A stretch of DNA of 7,622 nt from JAAZFZ01 sp035647435 (lineage in GTDB: Bacteria > Bacillota > Clostridia > Oscillospirales > Acutalibacteraceae). Both the position numbers and the translations under genes were made by a program. The stretch covers positions 1-7,622 of the forward strand of contig DASRNM010000002.1 in the NCBI GenBank assembly GCA_035647435.1. Direction: 5' to 3'. Below, one piece after another: positions 1 through 5,603 of the stretch; positions within the stretch are counted from its first letter, which is position 1, and each line of letters starts with the position of its first letter. The notes beneath the pieces were generated by a model. The model saw only the letters and a program-made list of their open reading frames with translations, did no database searches and was not told where the DNA came from.

Positions 1-3
1 TAT

Positions 4-33
4 AAAAAATTAACCCCGCTTAAGCGGGGTTTT
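4..33 (-). terminator. Intrinsic terminator of secG
   Basis: A perfect inverted repeat, CCCCGC-TTAA-GCGGGG at 14-29, extends by two A-T pairs on each side. On the minus strand it is followed by TTAATTTTTT, the U-tract expected of a Rho-independent terminator. It starts about 12 nt after the secG stop codon, so it should end the secG transcript. The plus-strand side has only a short TTTT, so termination in that direction would be weaker. Confidence 0.93.
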
Positions 34-44
34 GCGCTAGTGAT

Positions 45-296
45 TTAATTGAGAAACAATAACAACAATGTTGATGTAAGAGTTAAAACAAAGAACGAAA
101 TAGCAAAAACTTTTGTTATTTTAATCAACTTCTGCTCGGCAGTTCTACCTTTGTTTTTACCTAAGAATGTATCCGCACCGCCTGCTATGGCACCTGAAAG
201 ACCCGCTGTACGGCTCTCTTGAAGTAGCACAACAATAACGATGGCTATTGAACATAATATAAGAAGAACACCTAAAATAATTTCATGCAACTGCAT
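45..296 (-). CDS. secG: SecG, preprotein translocase subunit
   Basis: SecG is the small auxiliary subunit of the SecYEG channel in the cytoplasmic membrane and helps SecA-driven export of unfolded proteins. The 83-residue product has the family layout: membrane segment at about 5-25, a conserved cytoplasmic loop at about 26-50 (LLQESRTAGLSGAIAGG then DTFLG), and a second membrane segment at about 61-81. Length is normal for Firmicutes. I start it at the ATG at 296, which lies 7 nt after GGAGG of a strong ribosome binding site. A TTG two codons upstream (302) is in frame but lies only 1 nt after that site. The gene is monocistronic as far as this window shows, with its own promoter at 330-358 and a terminator at 4-33. 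Identification is firm; the exact start is well supported. Confidence 0.95.
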   Translation of the reverse strand: MQLHEIILGVLLILCSIAIVIVVLLQESRTAGLSGAIAGGADTFLGKNKGRTAEQKLIKITKVFAISFFVLTLTSTLLLLFLN

Positions 297-302
297 AAAC
301 AA

Positions 303-308
303 CCCTCC
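303..308 (-). promoter_or_regulatory. Ribosome binding site of secG
   Basis: GGAGGG on the minus strand ends 6 nt before the ATG at 296. Its position rules out the in-frame TTG at 302, which lies immediately after it, and so fixes the secG start. Confidence 0.85.
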
Positions 309-329
309 GATTAAACTTTGTACTAGCGT

Positions 330-358
330 AGTTTATCATAAACAAAGAACAAATGCAA
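330..358 (-). promoter_or_regulatory. Putative secG promoter (extended -10)
   Basis: On the minus strand, TTGCAT (353-358) is followed after exactly 17 nt by TAAACT (330-335). TGA sits directly upstream of the -10 box and forms an extended TGn element. Transcription would start near 323, giving a leader of about 27 nt before the secG ATG and including its ribosome binding site. Each box matches the vegetative sigma consensus at only four of six positions; the TGn and the 17-nt spacer make the case. No operator or riboswitch is visible in the short leader. Confidence 0.55.
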
Positions 359-396
359 GTTTTTTGTTTGCTGATTTAGACAGATATTTCCTTGTA

Positions 397-426
397 TTGA
401 AGTTAAGAACAAGGATATGCTATATT
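397..426 (+). promoter_or_regulatory. Putative plus-strand promoter of small RNA
   Basis: TTGAAG (397-402) is followed after 18 nt by TATATT (421-426). TGC at 418-420 provides an extended -10 element. The predicted start is the G-run around 432-434. It is divergent from the secG promoter, with about 38 nt between the two -35 boxes. No protein gene follows on this strand, but a terminator-like hairpin lies about 50 nt downstream of the predicted start, which gives the promoter a plausible product. Confidence 0.5.
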
Positions 427-432
427 CAGCGG

Positions 433-525
433 GGATAATTAGCCAAGAGTTTTTAATGCGTTTGCAGGCTTATCACCGCGGCCGTTTATGCAGGGAAGCC
501 TTGCGTAAACGGTTTATTCTATTTT
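433..525 (+). ncRNA. Candidate small RNA, unrecognised, convergent with parC
   Basis: This is a predicted transcript of about 90 nt running from the plus-strand promoter at 397-426 to the hairpin and U-tract at 482-527. The stretch 457-512 is about 57% G+C, clearly richer than the AT-rich flanks, as is common for structured RNA in such genomes. The 3' hairpin contains a G-U pair (U489 with G505) that exists only in plus-strand RNA, which supports this direction of transcription. Its last bases overlap the parC 3' end (stop at 514-516), so it could also act as an antisense RNA to the parC message tail. I see no tRNA T-loop, no SRP apical motif and no known riboswitch core. An ORF running through it (ATG at 456) has no good ribosome binding site and continues antisense into parC. 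Function unknown; the existence of the transcript is inferred. Confidence 0.4.
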
Positions 526-527
526 AT
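482..527 (+). terminator. Terminator-like hairpin of the candidate small RNA
   Basis: The arms 482-494 and 499-512 form 13 pairs around a GAAG tetraloop: CCGTTTA pairs with TAAACGG, then a U-G wobble, GCA with TGC, one bulged T at 501, and GG with CC. On the plus strand TTTATTCTATTTTAT follows directly. On the minus strand the hairpin begins one base after the parC stop but is followed by CCGCGGTG, not a U-tract, and the wobble becomes an A-C mismatch. It is therefore a poor parC terminator, though it could shield the 3' end of the parC message. Confidence 0.6.
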
Positions 528-2769
528 CTAGGGATAATTGCTCGCCTGCGTCTTCTTCACTCAAAAATGCGCCTAACGCTGGCAAATTTTTTGTTTTGTA
601 TCTGTAAGGCTTTTTAAACTCTCCCTTTATATAATCCCTAACTGCGGTCACTCGCTGTCCCTTTTTTAGTCTCATAACAGAGACGCCAACAGTATCCTTT
701 GTGGATTTAGGAGATATTGCACCTGTGTTGATTAGCAACAGCCTGCCTGCACTTGACTCTATAACAAGCTCGCAGTCTTTTTCAATATGTCTGATTGCGG
801 CTATCGGCATCTTATCCGTGTATGCTTTAACTAGTTTTTTGCGGTTTGTTTTTGTTTTATATGAGCTCAACTCAACCTTTGCAACCTTACCGTTTTCAAA
901 TAAGAACAGAACATAGCCGCTGTAATCACCGGTAACTGTCATGTTTATTGCATTTTCATCTTGATCCATTTCAAGCTTTGATGCAACAAAATTACCAAGA
1001 ACACTTGATTTAGTGTCGTCAAATTCATAAGCAAAAGTTTTGTAAACCTGACATTTATCTGTAAAGAATAGCAATTCTTTTGTATTGGTCGATTCAACGA
1101 TTTGCTGAATTTCGTCACCGTCTTTGAGGTTTTGCTCTCCGCTCATTCTTAACGATATCGGAGTGATTTTTTTAAAGTAACCCTCTTTGGTGAAGAATAG
1201 ATTAACTTGATAATCAGGTATTTCCGGCTCTAACTCTATATCCTCAATTTCGGAAGTGAATATAATTTCACTGCAGCGTGGTTTGCCGTATTTTTTAATA
1301 ACATCATTGAGTTCATTAATAATTATTTTTTTAATTCTATTTTTGGATGATAAAATATCATCCATATCAGCAACACTTTTTCTGAGCTTTTCAATATCTT
1401 GAGTCCGTTTTAATATATACTCCTTGTTTAAATGCCTCAATTTGATCTCAGCTACAAATTCTGCCTGCATCCGATCTATTTTAAAACCAATCATCAGGTT
1501 TGGCACAACTTCACTTTCTTCTTGAGTGCCTCTAATTATAGCTATTGCCTTGTCAATATCAAGCAAAATCTTTGCAAGACCTTTTAATAGATGAAGCCTT
1601 TCCTTTGCCTTTGTCAAATCATAAAAGACTCGTCTTTTAACACACTCTGTTCTGAATGATATCCACTCTGTTAGCAACTCTTTAACTCCGAGAACTCTGG
1701 GATTGCCTGCAATCAAAACATTGAAGTTGCATGAAAAAGTATCCTCAAGTGATGTAAGTCTGAAAAGTTTTTGCATAAGCTTATCGGGATCTATTCCCCT
1801 TTTGAGGTCGATAGTTATTTTTAGTCCGCTTTTATCGATTTCGTCCCGTATATCGCTTATTTCTTTGATAGTACCAGCTTTTACTCTATCAATTATTTTA
1901 TCAATAATCGCCTCTGTAGTTGTTGTTGGAGGAATTTCAGTAACATCTATGCAGTTGCTTGACTTGTCATAGCTATATTTTGCACGAACTTTTATTCCAC
2001 CGCGTCCTCTTCTGAAAACTTCCTCCATTATTTCACGGTCATAAAGTATCTGTGCCCCACCTATAAAATCGGGTGCTTTTAAAGTATCAGCAACATTGTG
2101 CTCGGGGTCTTTGATAAGTGATATCGTAGTTTGGCACACCTCAGTCAGATTAAAAGAGCAAATTGAGCTTGCCATTCCAACAGCAATGCCTGTGTTTGCA
2201 TTTACAAGTATTGACGGATAAGTTACCGGCAAAAGTGTCGGCTCCTTCATTGTGTTGTCGTAGTTATCTACAAAATCAACTGTATCCTTTTCAATATCTC
2301 TGAAAAGCTCGGCGCTTATCGCTTCAAGCTTAGCCTCAGTGTAACGGGAAGCCGCCCATTGCATATCTTTTGAATACGACTTACCGAAGTTACCCTTTGA
2401 ATCAACATAAGGGTGCAACAACGCTTCATAGCCTCTCGAAAGCCTAACCATTGTTTCATAAATTGCGTTATCACCGTGAGGATTTAACTGCATCGTGCGG
2501 CCAACTATGTTTGCTGACTTTGACCTCGTACCACTTAAAAGCCCCATTTTATACATTGTAAAAAGAATTTTTCTGTGCGACGGTTTAAATCCGTCTATTT
2601 CCGGTATCGCCCTTGACATAATAACGCTCATAGCATAGGGCATGTAGTTCTTTTCGAGTGTTTGTGTTATCGGCTGACAAACAACTTCACCAGCACCTAA
2701 AATATGAGCATTTTCATTTATGCCCTTTTGCAGGTTCTTTTGATTTTTTTTGCTTTTTTTGCCTGCCAT
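514..2769 (-). CDS. parC: Type IIA topoisomerase subunit A (ParC/GyrA-like)
   Basis: This is the DNA breakage-reunion subunit of a topoisomerase IV or second gyrase; it works as an A2B2 complex with the product of the gene just upstream. The 751-residue protein has a Lys-rich N-terminus, then the winged-helix region with MPYAMSVIMSRAIPEIDG (about 43-60). The catalytic Arg-Tyr pair is R142-Y143 in ASRYTEAKL, and the DNA-bending Ile is I195 in NTGIAVGM. Tower and coiled coil span about 200-500, and a reduced beta-propeller domain about 515-715. No canonical GyrA box (QRRGGKG) is present, which favours a ParC-like role over negative supercoiling. At the quinolone-contact helix the sequence is NPHGDNAIYET, with Asn101 in place of the usual Ser and Glu105 for Asp. 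The start has AAGGAG 6 nt upstream and lies 18 nt after parE. Subunit identity is sure; the parC label versus a second gyrA is less so. Confidence 0.9.
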   Translation of the reverse strand: MAGKKSKKNQKNLQKGINENAHILGAGEVVCQPITQTLEKNYMPYAMSVIMSRAIPEIDGFKPSHRKILFTMYKMGLLSGTRSKSANIVGRTMQLNPHGDNAIYETMVRLSRGYEALLHPYVDSKGNFGKSYSKDMQWAASRYTEAKLEAISAELFRDIEKDTVDFVDNYDNTMKEPTLLPVTYPSILVNANTGIAVGMASSICSFNLTEVCQTTISLIKDPEHNVADTLKAPDFIGGAQILYDREIMEEVFRRGRGGIKVRAKYSYDKSSNCIDVTEIPPTTTTEAIIDKIIDRVKAGTIKEISDIRDEIDKSGLKITIDLKRGIDPDKLMQKLFRLTSLEDTFSCNFNVLIAGNPRVLGVKELLTEWISFRTECVKRRVFYDLTKAKERLHLLKGLAKILLDIDKAIAIIRGTQEESEVVPNLMIGFKIDRMQAEFVAEIKLRHLNKEYILKRTQDIEKLRKSVADMDDILSSKNRIKKIIINELNDVIKKYGKPRCSEIIFTSEIEDIELEPEIPDYQVNLFFTKEGYFKKITPISLRMSGEQNLKDGDEIQQIVESTNTKELLFFTDKCQVYKTFAYEFDDTKSSVLGNFVASKLEMDQDENAINMTVTGDYSGYVLFLFENGKVAKVELSSYKTKTNRKKLVKAYTDKMPIAAIRHIEKDCELVIESSAGRLLLINTGAISPKSTKDTVGVSVMRLKKGQRVTAVRDYIKGEFKKPYRYKTKNLPALGAFLSEEDAGEQLSLDKIE

Positions 2770-2787
2770 TTCTTTCTCCTTGCCTTT

Positions 2788-4773
2788 TTATGATACATCC
2801 GCCATTTCAATATAAAGGTGTCCACTCGTTGCAATGAATTCCTTTCGTCCCGCTAAATTATCGCCCAAAAGCAAATCAAACATATCAGAGGTTTCTTTTG
2901 CATCGGTAGCGGCAACCTTAATCAATCTTCTTGACTCAGGGCACATTGTTGTCTGCCACATCATCCCGGCATCATTTTCGCCGAGACCTTTTGAGCGTTG
3001 AAGTGTATATTTAACATCGCCAAGCTCTTTTACAACTTTAGCTTTTTCCGTTTCGTTGTATGCAAACCACACGTCATTTTTATAGGTTATTTCGTATAAC
3101 GGCGATTCGGCTATATATACTTTGCCTTCTTCAATAAGAGTCGGCATCAATCTATAAATCATTGTTAAAATCAATGTTCTAATCTGAAAACCGTCAACAT
3201 CGGCATCAGTACAGATAATGACTTTATCCCAACGCAACAAATCCATGTTAAAGGACGACAAGCCCTTTGACACCTTGCTTTTAACCTCTACACCGCAACC
3301 CAAAACCTTTATTAAGTCCGTTATGATATCATTCTTAAAGATTCTGTTATATTCTGATTTCAAGCAGTTCAGAATTTTGCCCCTAACAGGTATAATCGCT
3401 TGAAAGTTAGAATCCCTTGCCTGTTTACACGCTCCGAGAGCTGAATCACCCTCAACAATAAAAATTTCTCGTTTGCTAATATCTTTGCTTCGGCAATCGA
3501 CAAACTTCTGCACTCTGTTTGTCATATCATTTGAACTCTGTAATGTTTTTTTCAAATTCTGTCGTGTGCTTTCCGCTTTAACACGGCTTCTCATGTTGAC
3601 AAGCACCTGATCGCTTATTTTATCCGCCTCTGTTTTATTTTCGATGAAATAAATCTCAAGTTGACGGCGTAAAAAATCTGTCATTGCCTCTTGAATAAAT
3701 CTATTAGTTATTGACTTTTTAGTCTGATTTTCATACGAAGTTTGAGTTGAAAAAGATGATATAACCAGTATTAAACAATCTTCAATGTCTTGAAAACTGA
3801 TTCTCGGATCACTTTTAACGTATTTACCGCTTTGCTTGAGATACGCATCAATTTCAGAAACAAAAGCACTCCTCACGGCCTTTTCAGGTGAGCCACCGTA
3901 CTCAAGCCAACTCGAATTGTGGTAAAACTCTTTGAGTTGATTCTTATTGGAAAAACACAAAGCTGCATTGATTTTAAGTTTATAATCTTTTTGATCGGCT
4001 CTGTCACGGCCAAGTCTTTCGTCACTCCACAGTTGCACATCTGTTAGTGCTTTGTCACCTGCAATTTCTTTAACATAGTCCTCTATACCGTTTTCATAAA
4101 AAAACTCAAAGGTTTCAAAGTTTTGCTCGCTCGTCTGATTTTTGAATATAAATCTAACTCCAGCATTAATTATTGATTGACGCTTTAATATGTCATGAAA
4201 GTATGATTCGGGTACATCAATTTCGGTAAAAACCTGCAAATCCGGCTTCCATTTGATTAAAGAGCCTGTATCATTTTTGGTATATGGTTCTTTTTTTAAC
4301 TTTCCGTCAGGTTTGCCGTGTTTAAAGTTTATGTTGTATTTATAACCACCTGTGTGAATTTCAGCCTCCATATATTCAGAAGCATATTGAGTGGCACAAA
4401 GCCCAAGGCCATTCAAGCCGAGTGAAAACTCATAGCTTCCGCTGCCGCTGTTGGTGTCATACTTTCCACCTGCATAAAGCTCGCAAAAAACGAGCTCCCA
4501 ATTGTAACAATTTTCTTTCTTGTTAAAGTCAACAGGAATACCTCTCCCGAAATCTTGAACTTCAAAAGAATTATCAATATATCTTGTAACAATAACCTTG
4601 TCTCCGTGACCCTCTCTTGCTTCATCAATCGAGTTTGAAATAATTTCAAAAACAGAGTGTTGACAACCTCCTATGCCATCTGAGCCGAAAATTACTGCTG
4701 GGCGTTTTCGTACTCTGTCAGCACCTTCGAGTTTAACAATGCTATGGTTACCGTATTTAGTTTTTTTTGCCAT
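2788..4773 (-). CDS. parE: Type IIA topoisomerase subunit B (ParE/GyrB-like)
   Basis: This ATPase subunit captures the transported DNA segment and, with the A subunit encoded 18 nt downstream, passes it through the break. The 661-residue protein shows a GHKL ATPase with E43 and N47 (FEIISNSIDEA), D74 in VQDFGRGIP and an ATP-lid segment SLGLNGLG (117-124). It continues with QTK at 350-352 in the transducer domain (K352 contacts ATP gamma-phosphate in the family), TOPRIM EGDSA (E441) and DADVDG (D523, D525, D527), and QRSKGLGE (592-599). All catalytic residues are kept. Several near-invariant positions differ: SLGLNGLG for SGGLHGVG, and EGDSALG for EGDSAGG. I recall the same variants in other clostridial second topoisomerases, from memory only. 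Length fits Firmicutes proteins that lack the enterobacterial GyrB insert. I start it at the ATG at 4773; a GTG at 4785 lies inside the ribosome binding site. Confidence 0.92.
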   Translation of the reverse strand: MAKKTKYGNHSIVKLEGADRVRKRPAVIFGSDGIGGCQHSVFEIISNSIDEAREGHGDKVIVTRYIDNSFEVQDFGRGIPVDFNKKENCYNWELVFCELYAGGKYDTNSGSGSYEFSLGLNGLGLCATQYASEYMEAEIHTGGYKYNINFKHGKPDGKLKKEPYTKNDTGSLIKWKPDLQVFTEIDVPESYFHDILKRQSIINAGVRFIFKNQTSEQNFETFEFFYENGIEDYVKEIAGDKALTDVQLWSDERLGRDRADQKDYKLKINAALCFSNKNQLKEFYHNSSWLEYGGSPEKAVRSAFVSEIDAYLKQSGKYVKSDPRISFQDIEDCLILVISSFSTQTSYENQTKKSITNRFIQEAMTDFLRRQLEIYFIENKTEADKISDQVLVNMRSRVKAESTRQNLKKTLQSSNDMTNRVQKFVDCRSKDISKREIFIVEGDSALGACKQARDSNFQAIIPVRGKILNCLKSEYNRIFKNDIITDLIKVLGCGVEVKSKVSKGLSSFNMDLLRWDKVIICTDADVDGFQIRTLILTMIYRLMPTLIEEGKVYIAESPLYEITYKNDVWFAYNETEKAKVVKELGDVKYTLQRSKGLGENDAGMMWQTTMCPESRRLIKVAATDAKETSDMFDLLLGDNLAGRKEFIATSGHLYIEMADVS

Positions 4774-4780
4774 TTTTAAA

Positions 4781-4790
4781 ATCACCCTTA
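4781..4790 (-). promoter_or_regulatory. Ribosome binding site of parE, overlapping upstream stop
   Basis: TAAGGGTGAT on the minus strand pairs well with the 16S 3' end and lies 7 nt before the ATG at 4773. Its first three bases are the TAA stop of the LiaF-like gene, so ribosomes finishing that gene release on top of the parE initiation site. It also contains the in-frame GTG at 4785, which argues against that codon as the start. Confidence 0.8.
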
Positions 4791-5570
4791 TTTTACTTTA
4801 ACATCTACACCGCCGAAAATAGCAAAATATTTAATAGTAAGTATAGGCAAATTTTCATCATAAATTGATGGTGCTAAATTATCGCAACCACCAAAAATCG
4901 CCATTCCGTTCACTTCCACTCTCATGCCTGTCGGAACATAAATATCTACTCCGCCAAAAATTGCGTTAGTTTGAAAATAAACATTTTTACTAATATTAAC
5001 ACCTGTCAAATCAATACTAAGACCACCGAACACAGCGGTCGCACTGCCCCCCACAAGGTCGGGTGAACAATTTATATGTTCACCGCTACTAAAAAGTGCA
5101 AAATAATCGGGACTTCTTGAGGTGTCAAAATTGGCATTCTTGAATTTTTTACTATTCCCGTCGTTTGTTTGTTTATATTGTCTGTCTGATTTAGTTTCAG
5201 AGTTAAAGCTATGATCATGACTATAGTCTACATTGTGACCATTGCTTTTTTTATTATTCTTAAATGAGCTAATTACAAGCCATGCACCGAATGCTAAAAA
5301 CAGTACTGAAAGGCCGATGATTCTGAACTGTCTTTCAGAAAGTATATTCTGTTCAAAAACAAACAGCCATACTCCTGCTCCCAACAGCAACGAATTCCAA
5401 AAAGTAATCCCTGTTGAAATCATGCTTCCTATGGCAGGGACAATCATGAACAAAGTCCACCAACCATCAAAAGTTCTAAGCTCCCATAAGTTGAAGGCTG
5501 CTCCTAAAAGAAAGGCACCTATTCCCAATGCTGTGATACCAAACAGTATCCTTGTAATATTTTTCTTCAT
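4788..5570 (-). CDS. LiaF-like membrane protein, probable envelope-stress role
   Basis: The 260-residue protein has an N-terminal four-helix membrane part (about 7-28, 36-53, 57-73, 82-101) resembling the LiaI/LiaF-type transmembrane domain, including FDGWWTLFMIVP at 34-45. A polar linker rich in Ser, Asn, Lys and His follows at about 103-152. The C-terminal domain resembles the LiaF/YvqF C-terminal family and carries repeated AxFGG units: AVFGG 179, AIFGG 203, AIFGG 224, AIFGG 250, plus a degenerate ALFSSG at 158. The spacing of 21-26 residues suggests stacked beta-strands. LiaF in Bacillus restrains the LiaRS response to cell-wall antibiotics; no two-component pair is present here, so the role is inferred only. 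It is 33 nt after ftsH and 14 nt before parE. The start ATG has GGAGAGG 8 nt upstream; a second GGAGG is too close (1 nt) to be used. Confidence 0.82.
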   Translation of the reverse strand: MKKNITRILFGITALGIGAFLLGAAFNLWELRTFDGWWTLFMIVPAIGSMISTGITFWNSLLLGAGVWLFVFEQNILSERQFRIIGLSVLFLAFGAWLVISSFKNNKKSNGHNVDYSHDHSFNSETKSDRQYKQTNDGNSKKFKNANFDTSRSPDYFALFSSGEHINCSPDLVGGSATAVFGGLSIDLTGVNISKNVYFQTNAIFGGVDIYVPTGMRVEVNGMAIFGGCDNLAPSIYDENLPILTIKYFAIFGGVDVKVK

Positions 5571-5603
5571 TCCTCCACCCTCTCCATTATATAATAATTA
5601 GTC

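Noticed and set aside
482..512. Hairpin as the parC transcription terminator
   Set aside because: It begins one base after the parC stop, but on the minus strand it lacks a U-tract (CCGCGGTG follows) and has an A-C mismatch where the plus strand has G-U. Kept as a possible 3' stabiliser only.
433..525. SRP RNA, tmRNA, tRNA or a known riboswitch in the parC-secG gap
   Set aside because: No SRP apical sequence, no tRNA T-loop or acceptor pairing, no tmRNA tag frame, and no riboswitch core I recognise; the transcript is also too short for tmRNA or 6S RNA.
456..617. Plus-strand ORF through the intergenic region into parC (starts at 417 or 456)
   Set aside because: No good ribosome binding site, composition of an antisense shadow (rich in Arg and Leu), and it runs through the terminator-like hairpin and the conserved parC 3' end.
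5586..5591. Perfect TATAAT on the minus strand just upstream of the LiaF-like gene
   Set aside because: No -35-like sequence lies 16-18 nt upstream and there is no TGn extension. Transcription would start within the ribosome binding site, giving an almost leaderless message. Chance match in AT-rich spacer.
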